The translations under genes and the position numbers were made by a program. A stretch of DNA of 64,000 bases from SZUA-186 sp039714155 (GTDB lineage: Bacteria; Pseudomonadota; Gammaproteobacteria; UBA9214): contig JBDLJX010000001.1 of the NCBI GenBank assembly GCA_039714155.1, positions 89,233 through 153,232 of the forward strand, given 5' to 3'. Of this stretch, positions 51,435 through 60,551 are shown one piece after another (positions within the stretch are counted from its first letter, which is position 1; each line of letters begins with the position of its first letter). A model generated the notes under the pieces. That model saw nothing but the letters and a program-made list of their open reading frames with translations, was not told the origin of the DNA and ran no database searches.

Positions 51435-52693
51435 CGCTGTTACTCATTCTCCTGATCGTGGCCCTGACCCTGCTGGGTCTGCCGCTGTTCGTGGCGCTTG
51501 CCAGTGGCAGCCTGCTGGCAACCTTCAATGCCGGACTGGATCCGGCGCTGCTGATCGTCGAACTCAACCGGCTGGCAGCCTCGCCGTATCTGGCCTCGAT
51601 TCCGTTATTTACGCTGGCCGGTGTCGTCCTGGCAGCAGGAGGCGCGCCGGAGCGCATGATCCAGTTGTTCAATGCCTGTGTCGGCTGGTTACCGGGCGGC
51701 ATGGCAGCTGTCGCCATTGCCTCCTGCGCCTTTTTCACCGCCTTCTCCGGTGCCTCCGGCGTAACAATCCTGGCGCTGGGCGGCCTGATGTTCCCGATGC
51801 TGACGCATGCCGGCTACAACGAGCGCTTTAACCTGGGACTGTTGACGACGTCAGGATCACTGGGGCTGCTGTTTGCACCCAGCCTCGCCATCCTGCTGTA
51901 TGGCATTGTTGCCAGTGTCAGTATCGACCAGCTGTTTCTTGCCGGCATCGCACCCGGCCTGTTACTCATGCTGATGCTGGTGATCTACAGCTTCCTTGTC
52001 GGCAGCATAACCGCCGTCCCACGGCACCGATTCTCCTGGCGCAACCTCTTTATTGCCCTGCGCGAAGGTATTTGGGACCTGCTGTTACCGGTCGGTATCA
52101 TCGTTGGCATTTTTGGCGGTATTCTAACCATCAGCGAGGCCTCCGCCTGTACCGCGGTCTATGTATTGCTGCTGGAAGGTGTAATCCATCGCGAAATTCA
52201 CCTGGGCAAAAACCTGTTTCCGCTGTTGCGGGATGCTGCGGTACTGGTGGGCTGCATCCTCGTCATCCTGAGCGTGGCCATGGGTCTGACCAACCTGTTG
52301 ATCGATGCCCAGGTACCGATGAAGATTCTTGGCTGGATGGAACTGCACGTTGAATCTGAACTGCAGTTCCTGATTCTGCTGAATATCTTCTTGCTGGTTG
52401 TCGGCTGCATGATGGACATCTTTTCTGCCATTGTCGTGGTCGTGCCGTTGATACTGCCCATTGCCATTCGCTACGGTATCGACCCGGTGCATCTCGGTAT
52501 TATCTTTCTTGCCAATCTGGAAATCGGTTACAGCACACCACCGGTCGGCATCAATCTGTTTATCGCCAGCCAGCGGTTCGGCAAACCGGTATTGAGCCTG
52601 TTCCGCTCCACCATACCGTTCCTGTTCCTCATGCTGATATGGCTGGTAATGGTGACCTATATCCCGTCGATATCATTATGGTGGCAGAACTGA
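51431..52693 (+). CDS. TRAP transporter large permease (DctM family)
   Basis: A 420-residue membrane protein with about 12 hydrophobic segments, forming the sodium-coupled translocation pathway. DctM markers are GLPLFVALASGSLLATF near 16-32, PLFTLAGVVLAAGGAPERMI, AFFTAFSGASGVTILALGGLM, GSLGLLFAPSLAILLYG and the C-terminal NLEIGYSTPPVGINLF. It ends exactly one base before the convergent DUF302 gene stop, leaving no room for a separate terminator. Confidence 0.95.
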   Translation: MTLLLILLIVALTLLGLPLFVALASGSLLATFNAGLDPALLIVELNRLAASPYLASIPLFTLAGVVLAAGGAPERMIQLFNACVGWLPGGMAAVAIASCAFFTAFSGASGVTILALGGLMFPMLTHAGYNERFNLGLLTTSGSLGLLFAPSLAILLYGIVASVSIDQLFLAGIAPGLLLMLMLVIYSFLVGSITAVPRHRFSWRNLFIALREGIWDLLLPVGIIVGIFGGILTISEASACTAVYVLLLEGVIHREIHLGKNLFPLLRDAAVLVGCILVILSVAMGLTNLLIDAQVPMKILGWMELHVESELQFLILLNIFLLVVGCMMDIFSAIVVVVPLILPIAIRYGIDPVHLGIIFLANLEIGYSTPPVGINLFIASQRFGKPVLSLFRSTIPFLFLMLIWLVMVTYIPSISLWWQN

Positions 52694-53170
52694 TTATCTT
52701 GCAGCGGCATCGACGCCGGCCTGGATGGCCTTGCTGACAGCCTGTTCGAGTTCCTGCAGCAACGGCATGGCATCGCTGTTATCACCGACATGTGTCGGAC
52801 GGATAAAGACAACATGCGTGGTATCCCCTCTCTGATAGAGCGTCACATGCAGCGGACACAATGCCAGCAAGTCAGGTTCGCGATTACTGACCTGGTTGGC
52901 ATACCAGGCATTGCAGAACACCATGGAGCGTATGCCTCTCAGTCCGTTGCGGTTGTAGTCCTCACCCCAGCGGGCCGCAAAACCCGCCAGATTGCGGCCA
53001 ATATTCGGCTCAAAAACAACAAAGAACTTGTTGTTTTCAAGTGACTTATACAACTCATTGTAGGTTATTTCGATATTCCGGCCAACTTCCCAGCTAAGCA
53101 CGCCGGGCAATTCTGCTGCAGCAGAATTGCTCAACAGCGCAACAACCAGCAGACAGATTTTCCTGTACAT
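52694..53170 (-). CDS. Exported DUF302-domain protein
   Basis: A 158-residue protein with a short signal peptide (MYRKICLLVVALLSNSAAA) and one DUF302 domain: NELYKSLENNKFFVVFEPNIG near 38-58, MVFCNAWYANQV, LLALCPLHVTLYQRG and a final helical segment. DUF302 proteins are small, often periplasmic or membrane-linked, and of unclear function. It is divergent from the esterase gene and converges with dctM with no gap. Confidence 0.85.
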   Translation of the reverse strand: MYRKICLLVVALLSNSAAAELPGVLSWEVGRNIEITYNELYKSLENNKFFVVFEPNIGRNLAGFAARWGEDYNRNGLRGIRSMVFCNAWYANQVSNREPDLLALCPLHVTLYQRGDTTHVVFIRPTHVGDNSDAMPLLQELEQAVSKAIQAGVDAAAR

Positions 53171-53219
53171 TCCAGTGTCTCCATTTCGGTGTTATCAGGG
53201 TAATGCGTGTTACCGGTTA

Positions 53220-53882
53220 ATGAACAGTTTCGGTGAAACCTTCACACGATTGCAACAGGGTTGCAGAACATATGCAATCCGTGCAGCAATGGTCGTTTGC
53301 ATTTGCCTGTCGACTGCCTGTTCCGACACTAACCCGCAACTTGACAAGCTGCCTGCACAGGCCGTCATCCTCGCCTTTGGCGACAGTATCACCTTCGGCA
53401 CCGGTGCACGCCCGGAGGACAGCTACCCGGCCGAACTGGCAAGGCTGACAAAACGCAGGGTTATCAATGCCGGTGTTCCCGGAGAAGTCAGCGCACAGGG
53501 CAGGCAACGTTTACCGGCATTGCTGGAAAGACATCAACCGGATTTGCTGGTTCTTTGTCACGGCGGCAATGATATTCTGCGCAAGCTCGCCCCGACTGCC
53601 ATACGTGATAATCTCATTGCAATGATCGAGGCCGCGCAACGTGCAGGGGTCCCGGTCATTCTGATTGGTGTACCAAAGTTCGGGCTGTTCTTTCTGGAAT
53701 CCGCGCCTGTATATACCAAACTTGCCGAGCAGTACAGGCTGGCCTATGACGGTGAAGTGTTACCTGCCATCGAATCCGACAATGGCCTGAAATCAGACCC
53801 CATACATCCCAATGCAGCCGGCTACCGCCTGATCGCCGATGCCATTCATACGCTCATGGTTGAAGTCAATGCACTCGAGTAG
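53220..53882 (+). CDS. SGNH-hydrolase lipoprotein (TesA-like arylesterase)
   Basis: A 220-residue esterase or lysophospholipase of the SGNH/GDSL family. The N-terminus has a hydrophobic segment ending LSTACSD, so it is probably a lipoprotein (Cys about 34). The catalytic blocks are complete: GDSITFG (Ser about 56), NAGVPGEVS (Gly block), HGGNDIL (Asn about 117) and SDPIHPNAAGY (Asp and His). Start at ATG 53220; the frame reaches back to 53127 without support. It is divergent from the DUF302 gene and converges with tsaB. Confidence 0.88.
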   Translation: MNSFGETFTRLQQGCRTYAIRAAMVVCICLSTACSDTNPQLDKLPAQAVILAFGDSITFGTGARPEDSYPAELARLTKRRVINAGVPGEVSAQGRQRLPALLERHQPDLLVLCHGGNDILRKLAPTAIRDNLIAMIEAAQRAGVPVILIGVPKFGLFFLESAPVYTKLAEQYRLAYDGEVLPAIESDNGLKSDPIHPNAAGYRLIADAIHTLMVEVNALE

Positions 53883-53901
53883 CTGTATACCATCTGTCAA
53901 C

Positions 53902-54591
53902 TCACCCACTGCCAGTACGCGCTACCTGGTCACGCAAATACACCGGTATGGCATCTTCAGCCCGCCTGGTCTCGCCCCGGGCAAAGCTGTCGGCACCGAT
54001 GAGTGCGATATCATGCGCGCGTGGCTCCAGGTCCGGCAGTACACGCCGGAGACGCTCACCGATACGCGGCATTAATACCCCGGCATACGCCGCCCAGCCA
54101 CTGCCGGCAGCAACCCAGTCATCCGTTTCCGGCATCGATACGACAGCCGGCTTCGCGACCTGCTCCTCATGCTGCAATTCCGGCACTCCCTTGCCGCCGC
54201 GTTCATAAATACCCCAGTACACTTCATCCATGCGCGCGTCCAGCGCCGCAATGACCCGTGACTCGTTCGTTTCCCGCATGGCGCCACTGGCGAGTGCCGC
54301 CAGTGTTGACACCGGCAGCACCGGCAAGCCTGCACCGAAGGCAATACCCTGGGCGGTACTGGCCGCTATCCGCACTCCGGTAAAGGCACCCGGCCCGCGC
54401 CCGAAGGCCAGTGCATCCAGGTCGTGGCATGCAAGACCCGCTTCCAGCAACAGCGATTCCACCATCGGCAGGATCAGGGCAGCATGCTGACGGGGCGCCA
54501 GTGAATAACGCTCCTCGACTTCACCATCGATATACAATGCGGCAGAACAGGCTGCCGTGGCCGTTTCAATGGCCAGTATCCTGACTGCCAT
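53902..54591 (-). CDS. tsaB: tRNA threonylcarbamoyladenosine biosynthesis protein TsaB
   Basis: Scaffold partner of TsaD in making the t6A modification at position 37 of ANN-decoding tRNAs. The 229-residue ASKHA-fold protein begins VRILAIETATAACSAAL and has LAPRQHAALILPMVESLLLEAG and DALAFGRGPGAFTGVRIAASTAQGIA-type motifs, then TLAALASGA. It overlaps yoaA by one base; yoaA-tsaB adjacency is also seen in E. coli. Confidence 0.93.
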   Translation of the reverse strand: MAVRILAIETATAACSAALYIDGEVEERYSLAPRQHAALILPMVESLLLEAGLACHDLDALAFGRGPGAFTGVRIAASTAQGIAFGAGLPVLPVSTLAALASGAMRETNESRVIAALDARMDEVYWGIYERGGKGVPELQHEEQVAKPAVVSMPETDDWVAAGSGWAAYAGVLMPRIGERLRRVLPDLEPRAHDIALIGADSFARGETRRAEDAIPVYLRDQVARTGSG

Positions 54592-56552
54592 CAGCGAATG
54601 CCCTGTTCCCGGCTGGAAACATCTGCCACGCTATAGCCGTCGCCAATAAAGAAGTCGTGCATGGGGCCGGCTTCACGAATTACCGGCATGTCCGGAAGAC
54701 TACCGAGAAAGACCCGGCCATAGGAACGGCTCTGGAGACGCGGATCACAGATCACCAGTACACCACGGTCATCGACATCACGGATCAGGCGGCCAACACC
54801 CTGTTTCAGGGCAATCACTGCCTGCGGCAACTGGTATTCCATGAACGGATTTCTGCCCTGCGTACGCATGGCATCGATGCGTGCCTGCAATACCGGATCA
54901 CCCGGGGAGGCGAACGGTAACTTGTCAATAATCACACACGACAGTGCCTCGCCCCTGACATCCACACCTTCCCAGAAACTGCTGGTGCCAAGCAGCACCG
55001 CATTACCGAGCTGACGGAATTCCTCCAGCAGTTCATTGCGGGGCTTGCTGCCCTGCACCAGCAGCGGATAGTTGAAGTCGTCTTCAAGCAGGCTGGCGGC
55101 TTCCCTTAATGCCGCATGACTGGTGAACAACAGGAAGGCACGACCGGCACTGGCAGCAAGTACCTCGCGGGCGCGTTCAACCACCGTACGGGTATATTCA
55201 CGTGCATTCGGTTCCGGCATGTTTTGCGGCAGGTACAGCAGTGCATTACGGTTATAGTCAAACGGACTGTCCAGTTGCAGTGTCTGCGCCGCATCCAGAC
55301 CGAGGCGCGCCGCATAATGCTCAAAGCTGGAACCCACAGCGAGCGTCGCCGAGGTAAATACCCAGGTAGCCGGCAATACCTCCAGAGCACGCGAAAATGC
55401 CGGTGCAACATCCAGTGGCGTCTGGTTCAGGCGGAAAGACCGTCGCCGGGTCTCAAACCACTGAATGCTGTCAACTGCAGACTCCTGCTGGAACTGGAGC
55501 AGGCGTTCCTGCAATACCCGCGCACGTTGCCAGCAGCTTTCCAGTCCCTTGCCGCGTTCAGATGCGACCTGCAGCCAGTCAACCAGCTGCTCCAGTCCGG
55601 CAGCCAGCTCAGCAAGTGATGCCGTCACATCGGCATTGTCCTCAACGGCTTCCCATGCCGCACGCCGGTCCTGCCCGCCAAGCGCCAGGCGCAATTGTCG
55701 GACAATATGTTCCAGCCGCTGCGCCGCCTCCGGCAACTCCGCCATGTCACCGGCCTCACGCACATGTTCGAGCTGAATATCGCGCCCCAGATCCAGCAAC
55801 TGGTGACTGCTGACACTGGTACCGAAGAACAGCGACGCCACTTCCGGCAACTGATGGGCCTCATCGATAATGACGGCATCCACACCGGGCAACAGCTCAC
55901 CGAAACCTTCTTCCTTGAGCGCCATATCGGCAAACAGCAGGTGATGATTGATCACCACGACATCGGCCTCCATGGCCGCACGTCTTGCCTTGACAACAAA
56001 ACAGTCACGAAAATAGTCGCATTCCTGGCCGAGGCAGTTATCCGCCGTCGATGTGACTCGCGGCCAAACGGGTGAATGCTCCGGGACTTCGCCCAGACCG
56101 GCAATATCACCACTACGGGTCCTGGCCGACCACGCACGGACCCGTTCCAGTTCGTGCAGCTGTCTGGCCGGCAGGCGACCCTCGTCGGTTGCCAGCGCCA
56201 GCCGGTGATGACACAGGTAGTTGGAGCGCCCTTTCAACAGTGCCGTTTTGACCGGCACCTGCAGAGCCTCGCGCACTTTTGGCAAATCATGATTGAACAG
56301 CTGATCCTGCAGGTGACGGGTACCGGTCGAGATAATGACCCGTTGTCCGGAGTGCAGCACCGGCATGAGATAGGCAAAGGTCTTGCCCGTACCGGTACCT
56401 GCCTCGACGATCAGCTGGTCCTGGTTATCAATGGCGGCAGCGACTGCGGTTGCCATTCGTTGCTGTTCCCGGCGCGGCGAGAAGCCCGGCACATGCTGTG
56501 CCAGCGGGCCGTCATCGCCCAGCAATTCAGTGTAGTCAGTCACGGGCAACAA
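54591..56552 (-). CDS. yoaA: DinG/YoaA-family ATP-dependent DNA helicase
   Basis: XPD-like superfamily 2 helicase with an iron-sulfur cluster. The 653-residue protein has Walker A EAGTGTGKTF near 50-59, helicase motifs STGTRHLQDQLF and DAVIIDEAHQLPEVA (DEAH), and VFTSATLAVGSSFEHY. The C-terminal LLGTSSFWEGVDV and QGVGRLIRDVDDRGVLVICDPR follow. Four cysteines between motifs Ia and II (C in NYLCHH, NCLGQEC, FRDC) fit the Fe-S site. Length and linkage to tsaB favour YoaA, which helps clear replication blocks, over DinG. Confidence 0.9.
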   Translation of the reverse strand: MLPVTDYTELLGDDGPLAQHVPGFSPRREQQRMATAVAAAIDNQDQLIVEAGTGTGKTFAYLMPVLHSGQRVIISTGTRHLQDQLFNHDLPKVREALQVPVKTALLKGRSNYLCHHRLALATDEGRLPARQLHELERVRAWSARTRSGDIAGLGEVPEHSPVWPRVTSTADNCLGQECDYFRDCFVVKARRAAMEADVVVINHHLLFADMALKEEGFGELLPGVDAVIIDEAHQLPEVASLFFGTSVSSHQLLDLGRDIQLEHVREAGDMAELPEAAQRLEHIVRQLRLALGGQDRRAAWEAVEDNADVTASLAELAAGLEQLVDWLQVASERGKGLESCWQRARVLQERLLQFQQESAVDSIQWFETRRRSFRLNQTPLDVAPAFSRALEVLPATWVFTSATLAVGSSFEHYAARLGLDAAQTLQLDSPFDYNRNALLYLPQNMPEPNAREYTRTVVERAREVLAASAGRAFLLFTSHAALREAASLLEDDFNYPLLVQGSKPRNELLEEFRQLGNAVLLGTSSFWEGVDVRGEALSCVIIDKLPFASPGDPVLQARIDAMRTQGRNPFMEYQLPQAVIALKQGVGRLIRDVDDRGVLVICDPRLQSRSYGRVFLGSLPDMPVIREAGPMHDFFIGDGYSVADVSSREQGIR

Positions 56553-56560
56553 ACAGTAGG

Positions 56561-57103
56561 CTAGCGTGATCCGAGCGCACGCGCCCGCTGTTCTGCCGAG
56601 CGGCTGCCGGCGACATCACCACGATGGCGACGTGCGTCTGCGATCAGTTCCCAGTTACGGGCCTGCAGGGAATAGTTTCCTGCCGCCAGGCTGTTTGACT
56701 TGGCCGCCAGCTGTTCAGCCTCCACGGCCTCGCCCTCTGCCAGTCGCAACGTCGCCAGGTGATGCCAGAGAACGGGATTGCGCGGGTCGATACGAATGGC
56801 GCGCTCCAGGGTCACGGCGGCCGCATCAAGGTCGCCGCTATTGGCCTGCTGCTCGGCCCGGTCCAGCAATGCCACTACCGCGGCTGGCTGTGCAGTCGTC
56901 GACTGGCTACGCGGCGGCGGCACACCGCCGCTCGTCGCGGGTTGTTGCGGTTTGGCCGGTGGCGGAACGCTGCCCGCGGGTGCGGCCGTGCCCTGCTCTA
57001 TGACCGGTGAGCGATAATTGTTCGATGTACCGGCACAGCCGGCAAGTACAATCCCCAACATGACGCCCGGCAGGGCTGGATAACTCTTGTATAGATTAAT
57101 CAC
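56561..57103 (-). CDS. TPR-containing lipoprotein next to PBP1b
   Basis: A 180-residue predicted lipoprotein: signal peptide with lipobox VLAGC (Cys about 23), a Pro/Gln/Ser-rich linker (35-72), and a helical TPR-like part (VVALLDRAEQQANSGDLDAAAVTLERAI to the end). Its start overlaps the mrcB stop by 4 bp. Lipoprotein partners that activate PBP1b (LpoB) or scaffold peptidoglycan synthesis are known; no homology to LpoB is visible, so a partner role is inference from coupling. Confidence 0.8.
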   Translation of the reverse strand: MINLYKSYPALPGVMLGIVLAGCAGTSNNYRSPVIEQGTAAPAGSVPPPAKPQQPATSGGVPPPRSQSTTAQPAAVVALLDRAEQQANSGDLDAAAVTLERAIRIDPRNPVLWHHLATLRLAEGEAVEAEQLAAKSNSLAAGNYSLQARNWELIADARRHRGDVAGSRSAEQRARALGSR

Positions 57104-59424
57104 TCGAATAATTCCTTGAACCAGTCAACCGGACGTTGCAACGCTGAGCCGCCACGCATACAGGGTGCTGCCTCGAGCGGCGCACTGCCCTGGATAAAAG
57201 GTAACTCCACGCTATCCTCACAACCATTATCACCCAGCAGACCGGTGGTGGTATCAATGCGCTGGTATTCGATACCTTCAAGCGCGGACTGCAGCACGCC
57301 CTGCTCGCCAAAGCGTCCAAACAGGTCACGCCAGACCAGTAACGCACCCGTAGATCCGGTCAGACCGGTTGACTGGTTGTCGTCACGACCGACCCAGACA
57401 ACCGCCAGGCGATCACCGGTATAACCGGCAAACCAGCTGTCGCGCAGATCATCGGTGGTACCGGTCTTGCCGGCAATATCCATGCGTTCCGGCAGCACCC
57501 GGTAGAGCGACCGCCCGGTACCCTCACGCACCGCATAGCGCAATGCCGTCGTCACCAGGTAGGCCGGCGCCGGCGCCACCGCCGCTGTAACCCGCAACGG
57601 ATAACTCTGCAAGGGTGTCTCATCGGCGGTCAGCACAGCACGAATGGCACGTATCGGCGTACGAAAGCCGCCACTGGCCAGGGTCTGGTACATCTGTGTT
57701 ACCTGCAATGGTGACAGCTCGGCCGCACCCAGCACCAGTGACGGGTACGGACGCAGTTCGGCATCAACACCGAGGCGTTTCAGGGTGGAAACAATGGTGG
57801 AAAGACCAAGGTCCAGGCCAAGTCGTGCGGTTGCTATATTATAGGAGTGTGCCAGTGACCGGTAAAGCGGCACTGTGCCGTGAAATTGCCGGTCATAATT
57901 GGATGGTGACCAGGCATCCCCGTTCGGTGCTTCCCAGGTCAGTTGTGTGTCATCCAGCAGTGTTGCGAGGGTGTAATCGGCCGGCTGCTCCAGGGCCGTC
58001 AGGTACACTGCCGGCTTGATGACGGAGCCGACCTGCCGGTGGGCATCCAGTGCACGGTTGAAGCCGGCAAATTTCGGCTTACGATCACCGGCCAGCGCCA
58101 GCACTTCACCGCCCTGAATAGACGTCACCACCGCGGCGCCCTGCAGGCTGTCAGCAGGCAATCCCCGTCCCTGTTCGAGCCGGGTCAGCCGACTGCCGAG
58201 TACCTGTTCGAGCTGCCACTGCGCCTGCGGGTCCAGCGTCGTAAAGATCCGCAAACCCTCGGTGGTAATGTCTTCCTCGCGATAGTCCCGGCGCAACTGG
58301 CGGCGCACCAGGTCAAGAAAGGCCGGAAAGGTATTGGTCGCCTTGCGGTGGTAGCGGCTGACACCCAGCTTGCGGGACTTTAGCCGTGCGGCCTCATCCA
58401 CGCCGATCAGGCCGAGATCGGCCATCACATCCAGCACCAGGTTGCGCCGTTCGCGGGCACGTTCGGGATGCCGGCGCGGGTTATAGTACGACGGTCCCTT
58501 CACCAGGCCAACCAGCAATGCAAACTGTTCGATCGACAGCTCATTCAGCGGTCGTTCAAAGTAGAAATGGCTGGCCAGCCCGAAACCGTGGACGGCGCGG
58601 TTACCGTCCTGGCCGAGGTAGACCTCGTTCAGGTAGGCCTCGAGAATTTCATCCTTGTCATAATGCCATTCCAGCAGCAAGGCCATGATGGCCTCGTTGA
58701 GCTTGCGAGTCAGGGTACGTGCGCTGGTGAGATAAAAGTTCTTCACCAGTTGCTGCGTCAGGGTACTGCCGCCCTGCACCACGTCGCCGGCGCGGATATT
58801 GGCCAGCAACGCCCGCAATATCGACAACGGGGCGATGCCATGATGCCGGTAAAAACCACGGTCCTCGACTGCGATCAGGGCACTGGTCAGTTCCAGCGGG
58901 ACATCCTCCAGCTTGACCAGCACGCGGTCTTCGTTGTGTGCCGGGTAGAAACTCCCGACTATGACCGGGTCGAGGCGCACCAGGCTGATGGCCTGCCCGG
59001 TCCGTCCATCGACCAGCCGCTGAATGCTGCCCTCGACTATCGTGAGCTGAACATTATGCGAGTCCTCCCGGCCGTCCCAGTGCACGAAGGACCGGGAAAT
59101 AACATGGAACCGGTTGCGGTTGCGGGATACGTCACCGGCCTGACGCGGTGATGGTACTGAGCGGTAATGCAACGCCGACAACTCTACTGACAGTTGTTCC
59201 GGCGTCAGTGGCAAACCGGCATAGAGCTCCAGCGGCCGCGCATAGACACGCGCCGGCAGCGACCAGCGCTTGCCATCGAACTGATGCCGGACCTGGTAAT
59301 CGAGATAAACGAGATAGCCGGCCAAAGCAATGGCCAGAATGAGCAGTATGCGGGTCAGGATTGACCGGCGCCGGACAGTTTTCTTACGCGACTTGCTCCG
59401 CCTGCGCTTGCGGCGTTTTGCCAT
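57100..59424 (-). CDS. mrcB: Bifunctional penicillin-binding protein 1B
   Basis: Class A PBP with glycosyltransferase and transpeptidase activity at the division and side wall. The 774-residue protein starts with a strongly basic cytoplasmic tail and one membrane helix (about 25-45). The UB2H region follows, then the GT51 domain with catalytic Glu in ALIAVEDRGFYRHHGI and GGSTLTQQLVKNFYLT. The transpeptidase domain has SVIKP (catalytic Ser), SYN and AGKTGTTDDLRDSWFAGY. It is shorter than E. coli PBP1b (844). A Cys-containing C-terminal tail (ends WFKELFE) is not part of the core domain. Confidence 0.95.
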   Translation of the reverse strand: MAKRRKRRRSKSRKKTVRRRSILTRILLILAIALAGYLVYLDYQVRHQFDGKRWSLPARVYARPLELYAGLPLTPEQLSVELSALHYRSVPSPRQAGDVSRNRNRFHVISRSFVHWDGREDSHNVQLTIVEGSIQRLVDGRTGQAISLVRLDPVIVGSFYPAHNEDRVLVKLEDVPLELTSALIAVEDRGFYRHHGIAPLSILRALLANIRAGDVVQGGSTLTQQLVKNFYLTSARTLTRKLNEAIMALLLEWHYDKDEILEAYLNEVYLGQDGNRAVHGFGLASHFYFERPLNELSIEQFALLVGLVKGPSYYNPRRHPERARERRNLVLDVMADLGLIGVDEAARLKSRKLGVSRYHRKATNTFPAFLDLVRRQLRRDYREEDITTEGLRIFTTLDPQAQWQLEQVLGSRLTRLEQGRGLPADSLQGAAVVTSIQGGEVLALAGDRKPKFAGFNRALDAHRQVGSVIKPAVYLTALEQPADYTLATLLDDTQLTWEAPNGDAWSPSNYDRQFHGTVPLYRSLAHSYNIATARLGLDLGLSTIVSTLKRLGVDAELRPYPSLVLGAAELSPLQVTQMYQTLASGGFRTPIRAIRAVLTADETPLQSYPLRVTAAVAPAPAYLVTTALRYAVREGTGRSLYRVLPERMDIAGKTGTTDDLRDSWFAGYTGDRLAVVWVGRDDNQSTGLTGSTGALLVWRDLFGRFGEQGVLQSALEGIEYQRIDTTTGLLGDNGCEDSVELPFIQGSAPLEAAPCMRGGSALQRPVDWFKELFE

Positions 59425-59532
59425 AAATATATGGGACCTTCAATGAGACAGGGAAAAGCAGCGACGGCTGCCAAATCAAGCGAAGACTAATCTTACCCGA
59501 ACACGGGATGGCAGTGCGACACTCTTTTGGGC

Positions 59533-59567
59533 AAAAAAATACCCCGGTCGGAGTCCGAACCGGGGTT
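59533..59567 (-). terminator. Rho-independent terminator after the sorting-signal gene
   Basis: Reading on minus, AACCCCGGT (TCGGACTCCG) ACCGGGGTA is followed directly by seven T residues. It lies 32 bp past the stop of the sorting-signal gene and ends that transcript before mrcB. Confidence 0.88.
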
Positions 59568-59598
59568 GAATTTACGGAAACGTTAGACGGGTAAGCCG

Positions 59599-60288
59599 TT
59601 ACCTCAGGCCTGTTGCTTTGCGGCGAGCCACAGCGACCAGACCGAGCAGACCGGAGCCGAACAGCCAGACGGCGGTCGGAACCGGGACAAAGGTGGCGTC
59701 ATGGGAGAAGGGTGCGAAGTCGGTCCCATTCCTGATCCGACAATTATTTCCTTCAACGGAACCGAAAGTACACCTGAACAGATCGATGTGAAGCCCATCG
59801 GTAAGGGCTGTGAGATACAAATCGATCGTTTCGATGTATCCGGGAGCTGAGTCACCCTCATTACCGGGCTGCGTATTGTATACCGTAGCCGCACTATCAA
59901 ATGTCAAGGCATAGACCTCAACCCAGGTGTCAAAGATGCCATGTGGTGGCAAGCTATTTGTATCCTCAAATGGCGGATCTCCATAGCCAGAATCGACCAG
60001 CGTAAGAGAGGCACCACCAATCATCGGATCGATAGTGAACGTATCTGACATCGTTTGAGGTACCGCCCCGAATACCAGGTAGGCATCACCGGCTTCCAGG
60101 GAGGTCACCGTGAACTGTCCGCCTACAATGCAATCCTCAGCGGTAATGTCATAAACATTGCATGTTCCTCCATCAGCATCACCAATTTGTAATGAAGGTA
60201 TCGCCATCGCGCTGGACGCGAACAGTGCAGAGCTGGCAATAACGCCAAGACCTAGCCTGTTAAGTTTGTATTTCATCGTTGTTTTCAT
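59599..60288 (-). CDS. Choice-of-anchor-N-like exported protein with VPxPA-CTERM sorting signal
   Basis: A 229-residue secreted protein. It has a signal peptide (cleavage near ASSAMA-IPSLQIG), a body with beta-rich segments and cysteines at about 43, 53, 177 and 187, and a C-terminal sorting signal. That signal is VPVPTAVWLFGSGLLGLVAV followed by ARRK, the PEP-CTERM variant recognised by exosortase-type systems. The body pattern (HGIFDTW, ALTFDSAATVYNTQPG, FAPFSHDA) resembles choice-of-anchor N proteins. Its ATG overlaps the stop of the small upstream gene (ATGA), with AAGGAG 8 nt ahead. No exosortase gene is in the window. Confidence 0.75.
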   Translation of the reverse strand: MKTTMKYKLNRLGLGVIASSALFASSAMAIPSLQIGDADGGTCNVYDITAEDCIVGGQFTVTSLEAGDAYLVFGAVPQTMSDTFTIDPMIGGASLTLVDSGYGDPPFEDTNSLPPHGIFDTWVEVYALTFDSAATVYNTQPGNEGDSAPGYIETIDLYLTALTDGLHIDLFRCTFGSVEGNNCRIRNGTDFAPFSHDATFVPVPTAVWLFGSGLLGLVAVARRKATGLR

Positions 60289-60551
60289 TTCACCATCTCC
60301 TTAGACTGAAAAGTTTTCCTAACTAAGCTGTTGTTTTTTATGCCTGTTTCTTCATCCGTGTATAAGTGCGCCTGTGTCTCAACTCCAACGCCCATGTCAT
60401 CTTCACCAAGCGCATGTCTTATCGCTGTGACAAGACCGGAAAATGACTGAAATGCTTCCTTCTCTTCTGTCCCTACCGTCTCGACCAGTCCGGCAACTTC
60501 ATCTGGGTCATTCCGGTCCCTTCGGCAGACCCTGACAATGAAGCTTTCCAT
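60285..60551 (-). CDS. Small hypothetical protein coupled to the sorting-signal gene
   Basis: An 88-residue soluble protein beginning MESFIVRVCRRDRNDPDEVAG, with GTEEKEAFQSFSGLVTAI near 29-46 and a polar, Lys/Glu-rich tail. There is no signal peptide. I do not recognise a named family, though the opening FIVR(V/I)xRRD pattern with a VGxVExVGTEEK segment looks like a conserved small-protein type. Start at ATG 60551, with GGAG 8 nt upstream; the frame extends to 60587 without support. Its stop overlaps the next gene start, so both are made together. Confidence 0.75.
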   Translation of the reverse strand: MESFIVRVCRRDRNDPDEVAGLVETVGTEEKEAFQSFSGLVTAIRHALGEDDMGVGVETQAHLYTDEETGIKNNSLVRKTFQSKEMVK

